The notes under the pieces were generated by a model. It was not told the DNA's origin. It saw only the letters and a list, made by a program, of their open reading frames with translations, and did not search any database. The translations under genes were made by a program, and so were the position numbers. Shown piece by piece: positions 42,274-52,494 of a stretch of DNA of 64,000 bases; positions within the stretch are counted from its first letter, which is position 1; every line of letters begins with the position of its first letter. This stretch comes from Candidatus Pelagibacter sp. RS39 (GTDB taxonomy: Bacteria; Pseudomonadota; Alphaproteobacteria; Pelagibacterales; Pelagibacteraceae): positions 186,001 to 250,000 of the forward strand of contig NZ_CP020777.1 in NCBI RefSeq assembly GCF_002101315.1. The letters run 5' to 3'.

Positions 42274-43008
42274 ATGAAGACATTAGTTATAATTCCTTCT
42301 AGGTTATCAGCATCAAGATTACCTGGCAAACCTTTGCTGAAAATTAATGGATTATCTATTATTTCTCATGTTTACAAAACTGCTCTACAGGCTGATATTG
42401 GAGAGGTATTTGTTGCTGCAGAAGATCAAGAAATTGTAGAAGATGTAAGAAAGAATGGTGGAGAAGCAATTCTAACAAGTAATAATCATAAATCAGGAAC
42501 TGATAGAATTTACGAAGCATTGGTTAAGCTAGGTAGAAAAGATGCAGAATTAGTGATGAATCTACAGGGCGACGAACCATTGATGAATGTTGAGGATATT
42601 CAAAATTTAAATAGCAACATGATTAAGACCAAGCGTGATTTGGGAACCTTGGCAGCAAAAATCAATGATAAAAAAATTTTTGAAAATCATAATATTGTTA
42701 AAGTAATTACAGAAGAAAGTTTAGATCATACAAAATTTCCTCGAGCATTAAATTTTATGAGAAAATTAGACAATGAAAATAGTCAGACTTATCATCATTT
42801 AGGAATTTACTGTTATAATGTAGAAATCTTGAAAAAATTTATTTCTTTTAAACAGTCTCAAAACGAAATTAAAAATAGATTAGAGCAGTTAAGAGCATTA
42901 GATAATAATATAAATATTAACGTAGCTCTTGCAAAATCATCACCAATTGGAGTAGATACTGAAGAGGATTTTATGGCTATAAAAAAAATTATGGAATATA
43001 AGTCTTAA
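42274..43008 (+). CDS. kdsB: 3-deoxy-manno-octulosonate cytidylyltransferase
   Basis: A 244-residue nucleotidyltransferase activating Kdo as CMP-Kdo. It shows IPSRLSASRLPGKPL (N-terminal nucleotide loop), NLQGDEPLM, a central HHLGIYCYN and EQLRALDNN. The stop TAA shares its last base with the pheA ATG (TAATG). With kdsD at 36293 it shows that this genome keeps Kdo-containing LPS synthesis. Confidence 0.95.
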   Translation: MKTLVIIPSRLSASRLPGKPLLKINGLSIISHVYKTALQADIGEVFVAAEDQEIVEDVRKNGGEAILTSNNHKSGTDRIYEALVKLGRKDAELVMNLQGDEPLMNVEDIQNLNSNMIKTKRDLGTLAAKINDKKIFENHNIVKVITEESLDHTKFPRALNFMRKLDNENSQTYHHLGIYCYNVEILKKFISFKQSQNEIKNRLEQLRALDNNININVALAKSSPIGVDTEEDFMAIKKIMEYKS

Positions 43009-43844
43009 TGAGTAAAATTTATTTTCAAGGAACTTTTGGAGCTTATTCACACTTAGCTGCTTTATCCATTGATCCTAAAGCTGAAGTTGTGCCTTGTAAA
43101 ACTTTTGATGATTGTTTTGTCCAAGCATCAAAAGATACAAATTCAAAAATTATAATTCCAGAGTCTAATAGAATTACTGGTAACATTGGAATTGAATATT
43201 TAATATTTGAATACAGACTAAACATTTATGCAGAGTATTTTCAAAAAATAGAACATAATTTATTGGGGATACCTGGAACTAAAGTTTCAGAGATCAAAGA
43301 TGTTTATTCTCATGCCCAAGCACTTTCACAATGTTCAAAATTTATAAAATCTAATAATCTCACTGAACATGTAAGAGCTGACACGGCTGGATCTGCAGAG
43401 ATGGTTTCAATAAGCAAAGATAAATCTAAAGCTGCAATAGCCTCTTCATTAAGTGCTAAAACATATAATTTAGAAATTATAAAAAACAATATTGAGAATG
43501 AGAAAGGAAATTTAACAAGATTTCTTGTTATGGGTAAAAAAATATTACAACCTGAATTTAGTGGAAAAAAATATATTACTTCTTTTTTATTTAAATTAAA
43601 AAGTAAACCTGCAGCCCTGTATCAATCTTTAGGTGGGTTTGCTATTAATGGAGTAAATCTAACAAAGTTGCAGAGTTATCCTGAAAAAAATTCTTTCGAC
43701 TCTTTTTTCTTTTTATGTGATTTAGATGGTCATATTGAAGAGCCAAGAGTACAAAAATCACTTGAAGATTTAGGATTACATTGCCAAGATTTTCACGTCC
43801 TAGGTGTTTTTGAAGCTGACAAACAGAGAGAAATAAATAAATAA
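43008..43844 (+). CDS. pheA: Prephenate dehydratase
   Basis: A 278-residue enzyme converting prephenate to phenylpyruvate. The periplasmic-binding-like PDT domain covers about residues 3-180 (YFQGTFGAYSHLAA, ESNRITGNIG, TRFLVMGK), followed by a C-terminal ACT regulatory domain (PAALYQSLGGFAINGVNLTK) that senses phenylalanine in the family. There is no chorismate mutase domain, the usual alphaproteobacterial form. It is coupled to kdsB by a 1-nt overlap; the SRP RNA lies just downstream. Confidence 0.94.
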   Translation: MSKIYFQGTFGAYSHLAALSIDPKAEVVPCKTFDDCFVQASKDTNSKIIIPESNRITGNIGIEYLIFEYRLNIYAEYFQKIEHNLLGIPGTKVSEIKDVYSHAQALSQCSKFIKSNNLTEHVRADTAGSAEMVSISKDKSKAAIASSLSAKTYNLEIIKNNIENEKGNLTRFLVMGKKILQPEFSGKKYITSFLFKLKSKPAALYQSLGGFAINGVNLTKLQSYPEKNSFDSFFFLCDLDGHIEEPRVQKSLEDLGLHCQDFHVLGVFEADKQREINK

Positions 43845-43850
43845 CTTTTC

Positions 43851-43880
43851 TTGTAGATAAGAAATTATTACTGTTATAAT
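43851..43880 (+). promoter_or_regulatory. Predicted promoter of the SRP RNA gene
   Basis: -35-like TTGTAG (43851-43856), an 18-bp spacer and a perfect -10 TATAAT (43875-43880) place the transcript start at about 43887, exactly where the SRP RNA stem begins. Confidence 0.55.
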
Positions 43881-43886
43881 AGTTTT

Positions 43887-43970
43887 GGAGGCTAGAGGTG
43901 GATGCTGCTTGAACCCGACCAGATCTTAACGGAAGCAGTCGTAAAGACAGTTTTTCAGGTTCTAGTCTCC
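43887..43970 (+). ncRNA. ffs: Signal recognition particle 4.5S RNA
   Basis: A small-type bacterial SRP RNA of about 84 nt. The ends GGAGGCTAGA (43887-43896) and TCTAGTCTCC (43961-43970) pair with one G-U. The conserved Ffh-binding core is visible as GCTGCTTGAACCCGACCAG on the 5' side and GGAAGCAG on the 3' side. The apical tetraloop is UAAC (43927-43930) closed by a U-G pair, not the common GGAA; it belongs to the URRC class. The position before dnaX is typical for alphaproteobacteria. Confidence 0.9.
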
Positions 43971-43978
43971 TCGTAAAT

Positions 43979-45622
43979 ATGAGCAATGATACAAAAGTAT
44001 TAGCACTTAAATATAGACCACAAAATTTTGATGATCTTATTGGTCAAGATGTAGTTGCAGAAACTATAACAAATTCAATAGTGGCTAATAAAGTTCCTAA
44101 TGCATATTTATTCACTGGAATTAGAGGAGTTGGAAAAACCACTATAGCAAGAATAGTTGCTAAGGCACTTAATTGTAAAAATGGAATTCAAAAAAATTGT
44201 CAAAATAAATGTGATAATTGTCAGGCGATAACTAATTCTAATCATATTGATGTTTTAGAAATGGATGCTGCGAGCAGAACCGGTGTAGACGATGTTAGAG
44301 AATTAATTGAGTTTTCTAGATATGGACCAACTTCATCAAAGTATAAAATTTTTATAATTGATGAGGTTCATATGTTGAGCAAACAAGCATTTAATGCCCT
44401 TTTAAAAACTTTAGAAGAACCACCAGAATATCTAAAGTTTATTTTTGCAACAACTGAAATAAAAAAGATTCCAGTTACAGTTATATCAAGATGTCAAAGA
44501 TTTGATTTATCAAGAATTAAATCGTCTGAATTATTCAATTATATCAAAAATATTAAAGATAAAGAGGGAGGCAAAATCACTGATGATGCATTAAAATTAA
44601 TAGTAAAAATTTCGGAAGGTTCAGTAAGAGATGCACTATCCTTATTAGATAGAGCATTGTTAACTTTAGATTCTAAAACTGAATTAGATTTAAAAACAGC
44701 ACAAAAAATTTTTGGTTTTTTTGATAAATCACAATTAATCGATTTATTTGAATTTATTCTTAACGGAGATGAGATTAAAGTTATAGAGATTTATAGAAAA
44801 ATTTATGACCAAGGTGTTGAGCCAAAAATCTTTATCAATGATTTCTTAGAATTACTTTATTACTTTAAAAATATTAAGTCATTAACATTAGAAAGCACAA
44901 ATTTCTCATTAAATGACCAAGAATTTCAAAGGATCAAAGATTTAAATAAAAATCTTGATCCGAGCGTATTGATTTTATTTTGGCAATTTACAATATCGAC
45001 TCTTGATGAACTCGTTATAGTTTCAAATCAACATTTATCAATGGAGATGTTTTTGTTAAGGCTGATATATTTAAGTTCGATAAAATTGGAGAAAAATACA
45101 GATATAAATTCTTTAAGCGAAAATCCAGTTATAGATAAAGAAATTTATGATCAATCAAAACCAATAAATCAAATTAAGAATATTTATCAAGAAGAAAAAA
45201 GTAAACCAGAAATTCATAAAGAAATTAAATCTGAAAAAAAAATATTTATTAATAACTTGGAAAAGTTAATACAGACTTGTGTTGATAAAAAAGAAATTAA
45301 ACTTAAGTATGAATTGGAAAAAAACGTTAATCTTGTAAAATTTGAAAAAAATATAATTGAGATATCTTTTAATGAAAATTTAGATAAAAATTTTGTTAAA
45401 GAACTTTCCTCAAAACTTTTTGAATGGACAGGTGAGAGATGGATGATTTCATTTAGTCAATTAAAAGGTGACGTTTCAATGAAAGAAAAAAGACAAGAAA
45501 TAAAGAAATCTTTAATAGAAGAAATAAAAAGTTCAAAAACTTATAAAGATGTAATAAAAAATTTTCCTGACGCAGAATTAATTGATGTTAATTTAAATAA
45601 AGAGGATGAGCCTCATGACTGA
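43979..45622 (+). CDS. dnaX: DNA polymerase III subunits gamma/tau
   Basis: A 547-residue AAA+ clamp-loader ATPase. It starts LALKYRPQNFDDLIGQD. Walker A is GIRGVGKTT (about 48-56), followed by a four-Cys zinc module (CKNG..CQNKCDNC), Walker B IIDEVHMLS, and sensor TTEIKKIP. Domain III lies in the middle, and a Lys/Glu-rich tail (about 380-547) corresponds to tau domains IV-V. I see no obvious frameshift signal for a gamma form, but slippery A runs are abundant. It is followed by ybaB (8 nt overlap) and recR. Confidence 0.95.
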   Translation: MSNDTKVLALKYRPQNFDDLIGQDVVAETITNSIVANKVPNAYLFTGIRGVGKTTIARIVAKALNCKNGIQKNCQNKCDNCQAITNSNHIDVLEMDAASRTGVDDVRELIEFSRYGPTSSKYKIFIIDEVHMLSKQAFNALLKTLEEPPEYLKFIFATTEIKKIPVTVISRCQRFDLSRIKSSELFNYIKNIKDKEGGKITDDALKLIVKISEGSVRDALSLLDRALLTLDSKTELDLKTAQKIFGFFDKSQLIDLFEFILNGDEIKVIEIYRKIYDQGVEPKIFINDFLELLYYFKNIKSLTLESTNFSLNDQEFQRIKDLNKNLDPSVLILFWQFTISTLDELVIVSNQHLSMEMFLLRLIYLSSIKLEKNTDINSLSENPVIDKEIYDQSKPINQIKNIYQEEKSKPEIHKEIKSEKKIFINNLEKLIQTCVDKKEIKLKYELEKNVNLVKFEKNIIEISFNENLDKNFVKELSSKLFEWTGERWMISFSQLKGDVSMKEKRQEIKKSLIEEIKSSKTYKDVIKNFPDAELIDVNLNKEDEPHD

Positions 45623-45932
45623 TTTTACAAAAATTTTAGATAAAGCAAAAGAACTTGAGTCTAAAATGAAAGAAAGTCAAAAAAAAATTAAGGAAATCAG
45701 AGTTGAGGGAGTTTCAGGTTCAAATTCAGTAAAAGTAATTCTTGATGGAGAGGGAGAGATGCAATCAATCAAATTATCAGAGGAAATCATGAAAGAAGAT
45801 AAAACTATAATAGAAGATTTAATAGTTGCTGCTCATAATAGCGCTAAGTCACAACTTAAAACAAAAACAGCTGAAGAAATTTCAAAAGCAACAGGTGGGC
45901 TTGGGATACCTGGATTTAAGTGGCCACTATAG
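45615..45932 (+). CDS. ybaB: Nucleoid-associated protein YbaB/EbfC
   Basis: A 105-residue homodimeric DNA-binding protein: an N-terminal long helix (MTDFTKILDKAKELESKM), a beta hairpin with SNSVKVILDGEGEMQSIK, and a C-terminal TGGLGIPGFKWPL. The ATG at 45615 was chosen over 45606 because GAGG sits 9 nt before it and family members begin with the helix. It lies between dnaX and recR as in most bacteria. Confidence 0.92.
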   Translation: MTDFTKILDKAKELESKMKESQKKIKEIRVEGVSGSNSVKVILDGEGEMQSIKLSEEIMKEDKTIIEDLIVAAHNSAKSQLKTKTAEEISKATGGLGIPGFKWPL

Positions 45933-45935
45933 TAA

Positions 45936-46547
45936 ATGCAAAATATCTCAGAGATAGAAGAACTTATTAAGTTGATATCAAAATTACCAGGTCTGGGACC
46001 TAAATCTGCAAAAAGAATTGTTTTAAAATTAGTAAATAATAGAAATGAGCTTGTAAAGCCGTTGGCGAATACTTTGGCTCAAGTTTATAAAAATGTTGTG
46101 AGATGTAATTTATGTGGCACCTTAAAGTCTAATTTAGCCGGATGTTCAAATTGTGAGAATACAAAAAATAAATTTACAAAAATTTGTGTAGTTGAAGATA
46201 TTGCTGATCAGTGGTCGATAGAAAATTCAAATATTTTTCAGGGTTATTTTCATATTTTAGGTGGAACGATATCATCTGCTGGTAATAAAAAAGAAGATTT
46301 ATTAATCAATTCTTTGATTGAAAGAGTAAAGAAAGAGAAAATTGATGAAGTTATTTTAGCAACTAGTGCAACAGTAGAAGGTCAAACAACGGCATTTTAT
46401 ATACAAGATAGTTTAAAAGATACAAATGCTAAGATTACAAAATTAGCGCAAGGTCTGCCAGTTGGTGGCGAAATAGAGAGTCTTGATGATGGTACTTTGC
46501 TTTCTGCTTTTAAAAATAGATCTAAATTAAACTCTAATTCAAGTTAA
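45936..46547 (+). CDS. recR: Recombination mediator RecR
   Basis: A 203-residue ring-forming protein. It has a helix-hairpin-helix [13 protein letters not shown] (about 17-29), a C4 zinc finger [17 protein letters not shown], and a Toprim domain with CVVEDIAD and [15 protein letters not shown], and ends with [15 protein letters not shown]. It loads RecA at gaps together with RecO/RecF. It closes the ffs-dnaX-ybaB-recR unit and overlaps the convergent glcB end by 9 nt. Confidence 0.96.
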   Translation: MQNISEIEELIKLISKLPGLGPKSAKRIVLKLVNNRNELVKPLANTLAQVYKNVVRCNLCGTLKSNLAGCSNCENTKNKFTKICVVEDIADQWSIENSNIFQGYFHILGGTISSAGNKKEDLLINSLIERVKKEKIDEVILATSATVEGQTTAFYIQDSLKDTNAKITKLAQGLPVGGEIESLDDGTLLSAFKNRSKLNSNSS

Positions 46548-48695
46548 TTTTTTTTTTAATCGATTTAAATGTAATAGTGGCTCCGTGTATCCTGAAGGTT
46601 GATCTTTTCCTTTAAAAATAAGTTCACATGCAGTTTGAAATGCTATGGACCTATCATAATCAGTGCTCATTTTAATATAATTTCGATCATTCTCATTTTG
46701 TTTGTCCACAATCTTTGCCATTTCTTTCATTATTTCTATGACTTGTATCTTTGTTGTAACACCGTGATGTACCCAGTTTGCAATATGTTGAGAAGAAATC
46801 CTTAAGGTTGCCCTGTCTTCCATCAACCCAACATTGTTTATGTCTGGTACTTTAGAACAACCTATACCTTGATCAATCCATCTTACAACGTAACCAAGTA
46901 ATGTCTGAGCAGAATTTGAGATTTCTCTATTAATTTCATCAACTGACCAATTCGGTCTGTCTGCAATAGGAATAGTAAGTAGATCATCAATATTTGCCTT
47001 TTCTCTTTTGGCTAATTTTTTTTGAACATCAAAAATATTAATTTCATGATAATGTAAAGCATGAAGAGCTGCCGCAGTTGGAGACGGAACCCACGCACAA
47101 TTTGCTCCCGCTTTAAGATGACCAGTTTTTTGATCTAACATATCTTTCATCTTATCAGGCATAGCCCACATTCCTTTACCTATTTGAGCTTTACCTGAAA
47201 AGCCACAGGCTAAACCTATATCAACATTGTTATTTTCATAAGCCCCAATCCATTTTGAGGATTTCATATCACCCTTTTTAATCATTGGTCCTGCTTCCAT
47301 TGATGTGTGCATTTCATCACCTGTACGATCAAGGAAACCAGTATTAATAAAGAAAACTCTATGTTTTAAGGTTCTGATACACTCCTTAAGATTTGATGAC
47401 GTTCTTCTTTCTTCGTCCATAATTCCAATTTTACAGGTGTATTTTTTTAATTTAAGTATCTCTTCAACTTTAGTAAAGATTTCATTTGTAAATGCTGTTT
47501 CGTCTGGACCATGCATCTTTGGTTTTACAATATATATCGAACCAGTTCTTGAATTTCCTTTTTTTTTAATATCCTGAAGAGCTGCTGCAGTTGTTATAAA
47601 AGCATCCATCAATCCCTCTGGAATTTCACTTCCATCTTTCAATATTATAGAGGGATTAGTCATCAAATGACCAACATTTCTAATTAATAAAAGACTTCTA
47701 CCATGTAATTTTAATCCTTTTCCTTCTTTTGAAATGTAACTTCTGTTTGGATTCAGTTTTCTCTCTAATGTTTTTCCCTCTTTTTCAAACCGTGTGACTA
47801 GATCACCCTTCATTAATCCAAGCCAATTTCTATAACAGCTCACTTTATCTTGAGCGTCCACTGCTGCAACGCTGTCTTCATTATCACATATTGTTGAAAC
47901 TGCAGATTCTAGTATTATGTCACTTATTCCTGCATGATCCTGCTGAGCACTAAAAGCTCTTGGATTTTTAAGTATTTCAATATGAAGGTTATTATTTTTT
48001 AATATTATTGCGGATGGGTTATCTGCTTCACCTCGATGACCAATAAATTTACTTGCATCTTTCAAAGTTGTCACATCAATACCTTTTAAAATTTTTAAAT
48101 TTTTATCTTGAATTGCAATTCCAGTTATTTTTTTCCAGCTAAAATCCTTTAAAGCAAAATATTTATCTAAAAATTCCCTACCATACTTAATTACAATCTC
48201 TCCTCGTTCCGGATCATATCTTTCTGACGTGCTATCTTCAGATGCTTCGATTGCATCAGTACCATACAAACTATCGTACAAACTCATCCATCTTGCATTA
48301 GCAGCATTCAAAGCGTAACGAGCATTCATAATTGGAACAACTAATTGAGGTCCAGCTATTGTAGCGATCTCTTCGTCAATATCACTTGTTTCAATTTTAA
48401 AATCAGGACCTTCATCTTTTAAATAGCCTATTTCTTTTAAAAAATTTTTGTATTCTTTAATTTGAATGTCTTTTCCTTTGTTATCAATGTGCCATTTATC
48501 AATTTTTTTTTGAAGTGTTTCTCTAAAAACAATCAGTTCTTTATTTTTAGGAGCTAGTTCATGAACTGCTTTGTCAAAATCTTTCCAGAATTTTTCTGGG
48601 GAAATATCAGTGCCATTAAATAACTCATTATTTACGAAATGTAATAATTCTTCTGATACCTTAAGATTGCCAATAGAATGATATTTTGATGTCAT
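46539..48695 (-). CDS. glcB: Malate synthase G
   Basis: A 718-residue single-chain enzyme joining glyoxylate and acetyl-CoA to malate. Typical G-type motifs are [15 protein letters not shown], the early INAxxxRW-like region, [26 protein letters not shown] with the Mg-binding Glu, HTSMEAGPM, and a C-terminal catalytic segment [17 protein letters not shown] holding the general-base Asp. In cultured SAR11 strains the gene is reported to be under a glycine riboswitch; the 98-bp upstream gap here shows none. It is divergent from accA. Confidence 0.95.
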   Translation of the reverse strand: MTSKYHSIGNLKVSEELLHFVNNELFNGTDISPEKFWKDFDKAVHELAPKNKELIVFRETLQKKIDKWHIDNKGKDIQIKEYKNFLKEIGYLKDEGPDFKIETSDIDEEIATIAGPQLVVPIMNARYALNAANARWMSLYDSLYGTDAIEASEDSTSERYDPERGEIVIKYGREFLDKYFALKDFSWKKITGIAIQDKNLKILKGIDVTTLKDASKFIGHRGEADNPSAIILKNNNLHIEILKNPRAFSAQQDHAGISDIILESAVSTICDNEDSVAAVDAQDKVSCYRNWLGLMKGDLVTRFEKEGKTLERKLNPNRSYISKEGKGLKLHGRSLLLIRNVGHLMTNPSIILKDGSEIPEGLMDAFITTAAALQDIKKKGNSRTGSIYIVKPKMHGPDETAFTNEIFTKVEEILKLKKYTCKIGIMDEERRTSSNLKECIRTLKHRVFFINTGFLDRTGDEMHTSMEAGPMIKKGDMKSSKWIGAYENNNVDIGLACGFSGKAQIGKGMWAMPDKMKDMLDQKTGHLKAGANCAWVPSPTAAALHALHYHEINIFDVQKKLAKREKANIDDLLTIPIADRPNWSVDEINREISNSAQTLLGYVVRWIDQGIGCSKVPDINNVGLMEDRATLRISSQHIANWVHHGVTTKIQVIEIMKEMAKIVDKQNENDRNYIKMSTDYDRSIAFQTACELIFKGKDQPSGYTEPLLHLNRLKKKLT

Positions 48696-48793
48696 CTGGA
48701 AATATTTAAACCCTAGTTTGTTTAAGTCAAATACATAATAGTATCATAGACATTTTATTGTCATTTTTCTTATATAAGTATAATCATATTAAT

Positions 48794-49891
48794 ATGAAAA
48801 ATTATTTAAATTTTGAAACAGATATAAAAAATCTTGAAAATGAATTAGAAAAATTAAAAGATCCTTTTAATCAAGAAGGGTTGACAGAAGTCGATACAAA
48901 AAAAATTTCTAAAACTCAGGAAGAAATAGATGAGAAGCTAAGAAATATTTATGAGAATTTAGATCCCTGGCAAATTACATTAGTTGCAAGGCACGAGGAT
49001 AGACCTAAATCTAAGTTTTTTATTGATAACTTGTTTGAAGATTTTATCCCATTAGAGGGTGATAGATATTATGGAGAAGACAAATCGGTTATTTCAGGCT
49101 TTGCAAAATTTAAAGGTCAATCAGTATTAGTAATTGGTCAAGAAAAGGGTGAAAATTTAGAAGCTAGAATTGAGAGAAACTTTGGCATGATGAGACCAGA
49201 GGGTTATAGAAAAACTATTAGACTAATGGAACTAGCAGATAGGTTTAATATTCCAATTATATCTTTTATTGATACTCCTGGTGCATATCCAGGAGTGGGG
49301 GCAGAGGAAAGAGGACAAGCAGAAGCAATCGCCAAGTCAATCGAGTGTTGTATGAAACTCAAAGTCCCAACTTTAGCTATAGTGATAGGTGAAGGTGGTT
49401 CAGGTGGAGCAATAGCTCTTGCATCATCAAATAAAGTTTTAATGCTTGAGAATGCAATTTATTCAGTAATATCACCTGAGGGATGTGCAACTATATTGTG
49501 GAGAGATCCAAAAAAAATGCTGGATGCTGCAAAAGCAATGAAGTTATCTGCTAAAGATTTATTGGAGCTAAATATTATTGATGAAATAATTCCAGAACCC
49601 TTAGGTGGCGCTCATAGAGACAGAGATATAATTCTTGAAAATATAAGGAATTCTATTTCTCAAAATTTAGATTTTTTTAAAACCTTAACTTCTGAAGAAA
49701 TTCTTAATCATAGAAAAGATAAATTCTTAAAAATTGGAAGAAGTAAAGGATTTGTATCTAGTCCAGAAAGCCTAAGTGCAATTCAAACTTCTGGATTAGA
49801 TTTTAAAGAAATAATTAAATCCAAAAAAAATATTGCAATAGCTGTAGCAACGATAGTTATCATAGCTGCTCTGACTTTATTTATTTTATAG
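48794..49891 (+). CDS. accA: Acetyl-CoA carboxylase carboxyltransferase subunit alpha with C-terminal membrane tail
   Basis: A 365-residue subunit. The ATG at 48794 (MKNYLNFETDIKNLENELEK) matches the family start; the frame is open to 48758. Core motifs are LARHEDRP, IGQEKGE, FIDTPGAYPGVGAEERGQAEAIA and GEGGSGGAIAL. The usual protein ends near residue 320. Here residues about 321-365 add an extension ending in Lys-rich KSKK and a 20-residue hydrophobic segment (346-365, NIAIAVATIVIIAALTLFIL), which predicts a tail anchor in the inner membrane. accD at 27155 is the partner. Confidence 0.93.
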   Translation: MKNYLNFETDIKNLENELEKLKDPFNQEGLTEVDTKKISKTQEEIDEKLRNIYENLDPWQITLVARHEDRPKSKFFIDNLFEDFIPLEGDRYYGEDKSVISGFAKFKGQSVLVIGQEKGENLEARIERNFGMMRPEGYRKTIRLMELADRFNIPIISFIDTPGAYPGVGAEERGQAEAIAKSIECCMKLKVPTLAIVIGEGGSGGAIALASSNKVLMLENAIYSVISPEGCATILWRDPKKMLDAAKAMKLSAKDLLELNIIDEIIPEPLGGAHRDRDIILENIRNSISQNLDFFKTLTSEEILNHRKDKFLKIGRSKGFVSSPESLSAIQTSGLDFKEIIKSKKNIAIAVATIVIIAALTLFIL

Positions 49892-52429
49892 AGCTCCACA
49901 ACATTTCTTGAATTTTTTACCAGATCCACATGGACAAGGATCATTTCTACTCGTTTTTTTGTTAAGGTTTTTAAATTTTTCTTTTAATTGTCTCTGGTTT
50001 ATTTCTTCAGTTGGTTCATTATAAACTTTAAGATTCATCAATATTTTTACATAATCTAATTTTAATTTGTCTAATAAATTAGAGAATAAATCAAAAGCTT
50101 CTTTTTTATATTCTATAAGAGGATCTCTTTGTCCATATGATCTAAGACCAACAACTTGTCTTAATTGTTCTAAATATTGAATGTGAGATTTCCAATTAAA
50201 ATCAATGGATTGTAAGAGAATTCTTTTTTCTAATTCTTTTGATTGATTTACCCCAAGAATTTTAGACCTCTCTTCTCTAGCAAATTTGAATTTTTCAAAA
50301 ATTTTCTCTCTTAGTTTTGCGTCGCTTAAAGATATTAATTCATCATATTCATTATCGTTTAGACTTTTTCCGAAAATAGTTTTTAATCTATTACTAAACT
50401 CATTATTTTTAGGATTCGATAATTTTTGAATTTTTAGGCTTATTATGTTGTCCACTATTTCTGATAAAAAATTATCTGAATAATCAAAAATTTTTTCACT
50501 ATCCATAGCATCTTTTCTTTGTGAAAATATCACATGTCTTTGATCATTTAAAACATTGTCAAATTTTATAAGGGTTTTTCTAATATCAAAATTTCGTGCC
50601 TCAACTTTTTGTTGTGCTCTCTCTAGCGCCTTATTTATCCATGGGTGATCTATACTTTCACCATCTTTCAAGCCAAGTTTTTGAAGAATATTGTTCATAG
50701 ACTCGGATCCAAAAATTCTCATAAGATCATCCTCTAAACTTACATAAAAAATAGAGCTTCCTTCATCTCCTTGTCTACCCGATCTTCCTCTTGCCTGATT
50801 GTCTACTCTCCTAGACTCCATTCTTTCAGTTCCAATAACAAATAAACCTCCTATAGATTTAATATAATCTTTATTTTTTTTGAGTTGATTGTCCTCAATT
50901 GATCCTTTTTTTCCACCTAACTGGATATCTACACCTCTACCAGAAATGCTTGTTGTAATTATCACTGATTTGGCTTTTCCTGCATTAGCTATAATCTCTG
51001 CCTCATTTTCATGATTCTTAGCATTCAATACGGTGTGCTTAATCTTTTCTTGTGTAAGTAATTTGGAATATATCTCAGATTTACTTACGCTAGACGTGAA
51101 GACTAAAAGAGGTTGGCTGTTTTCGTGGCAATCTTTAATTTTTTTAATGATCGCATCATTTTTTTCTGCTTCTGTTCGAAAAATTTGATCATTGAAATCT
51201 TTTCTTATCATCTCTTTATTAGTTGGAATTACAATTACATTCAGATTATAGATTTCAAAAAACTCCTCAGACTCTGTAGCGGCTGTACCTGTACATCCCG
51301 ATATCTTTTTATAAAGTTTAAAATAATTCTGATAAGTGATAGAAGCTAACGTTTGATTTTCCGCCTGTATCTCAATTTTTTCCTTAGCCTCAATAGCTTG
51401 GTGGAGACCATCACCAAATCTTCTGCCCTCTAATATTCGACCTGTCAATTCATCCACAATTTTGATGCTGTTATCTTTAACGAGGTAATCTTTATCTTTT
51501 TTAAATAGATGATTTGCTTTTAAGGACTGATTCACAAAATGAACTAAATCAAGATTTTCTGGATCATAAAAATTATTGTTTTTTAAAACTCCTGCATTAG
51601 AAAATAAACTTTCAATATGGTTAATACCTTCATTAGTTAATAAAATATTCCTGTCTTTTTCATCAACCTCAAAATCATTTTTATTAAGTAGTTTTATTAC
51701 TTTGTCTACTGCAATATATTGATTAGTTTTATCTTCTGCAGCCCCTGAAATTACCAAAGGAGTTCTTGCTTCATCAATTAGACAAGAGTCTATTTCATCA
51801 ACTATTGCAAAATGGTGTCCTCTTTGAACCATTTCATCTTTTGAATATTTCATATTATCTCGAAGATAATCAAATCCTAATTCACTGTTCGTTGCGTAAG
51901 TAATATCGCAATCATAATTTTTCTTTCTTTCCTCATCGTTTTGATCATTATTTATATAGCCCGATGTTAAGCCCAAAAAACTAAAAATTTTTCCCATCTC
52001 CAAAGAGTCTCTTTTCGCCAGATAGTCATTTACTGTAACAATATGAACTCCTTTTCCTTCCAAAGCATTTAAATATGCAGCTAGAGCAATCGTAAGAGTT
52101 TTACCTTCTCCAGTTCTCATTTCTGCTATCTTATTTTCATGTAGAACAACTCCACCAATTATTTGAACATCGAAATGTCTCTCATTTCTCGATCTTAAAG
52201 AGGCTTCTCTTACTAAAGCAAAAGCTTCAGGTAAAATTTCGTTTAGGGAGGCTCCTTTTTGAATTTTCTCTTTTAATTTAATCGTTTTCTCAGGAAACTC
52301 TTTATCATTAAGTCTTTTTATATTTTCCTCTAAAAGATTGATTTGGTCTACTATTTTACCAATCCTATCTAGCTCTTTTTTATTGCCAGATTTAATAAAT
52401 TTTGAAATAAAGTTTAGAGGATTAAACAT
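49886..52429 (-). CDS. secA: Preprotein translocase ATPase SecA
   Basis: An 847-residue motor that drives export through SecYEG. It shows Walker A MRTGEGKT, DYLAKRDS, DEIDSCLIDEARTPL, a preprotein cross-linking domain, NBD2 with TSISGRGVDI and ARGRSGRQGD, and the helical scaffold/wing. The C-terminal zinc SEC-C motif NDPCPCGSGKKFKKCCG, which binds SecB, is intact. It overlaps the accA stop by 6 nt on the opposite strand and is divergent from argJ. Confidence 0.97.
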   Translation of the reverse strand: MFNPLNFISKFIKSGNKKELDRIGKIVDQINLLEENIKRLNDKEFPEKTIKLKEKIQKGASLNEILPEAFALVREASLRSRNERHFDVQIIGGVVLHENKIAEMRTGEGKTLTIALAAYLNALEGKGVHIVTVNDYLAKRDSLEMGKIFSFLGLTSGYINNDQNDEERKKNYDCDITYATNSELGFDYLRDNMKYSKDEMVQRGHHFAIVDEIDSCLIDEARTPLVISGAAEDKTNQYIAVDKVIKLLNKNDFEVDEKDRNILLTNEGINHIESLFSNAGVLKNNNFYDPENLDLVHFVNQSLKANHLFKKDKDYLVKDNSIKIVDELTGRILEGRRFGDGLHQAIEAKEKIEIQAENQTLASITYQNYFKLYKKISGCTGTAATESEEFFEIYNLNVIVIPTNKEMIRKDFNDQIFRTEAEKNDAIIKKIKDCHENSQPLLVFTSSVSKSEIYSKLLTQEKIKHTVLNAKNHENEAEIIANAGKAKSVIITTSISGRGVDIQLGGKKGSIEDNQLKKNKDYIKSIGGLFVIGTERMESRRVDNQARGRSGRQGDEGSSIFYVSLEDDLMRIFGSESMNNILQKLGLKDGESIDHPWINKALERAQQKVEARNFDIRKTLIKFDNVLNDQRHVIFSQRKDAMDSEKIFDYSDNFLSEIVDNIISLKIQKLSNPKNNEFSNRLKTIFGKSLNDNEYDELISLSDAKLREKIFEKFKFAREERSKILGVNQSKELEKRILLQSIDFNWKSHIQYLEQLRQVVGLRSYGQRDPLIEYKKEAFDLFSNLLDKLKLDYVKILMNLKVYNEPTEEINQRQLKEKFKNLNKKTSRNDPCPCGSGKKFKKCCGAL

Positions 52430-52494
52430 TAGTTTTTGATATACATTTTAATTACAACTTTTAATATAGTTATTTAACTGAAATTTTAAATATC

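Noticed and set aside
43645-43986. 113-codon minus-strand ORF across pheA and SRP RNA
   Set aside because: It runs antisense through pheA and the SRP RNA; there is no protein signature.
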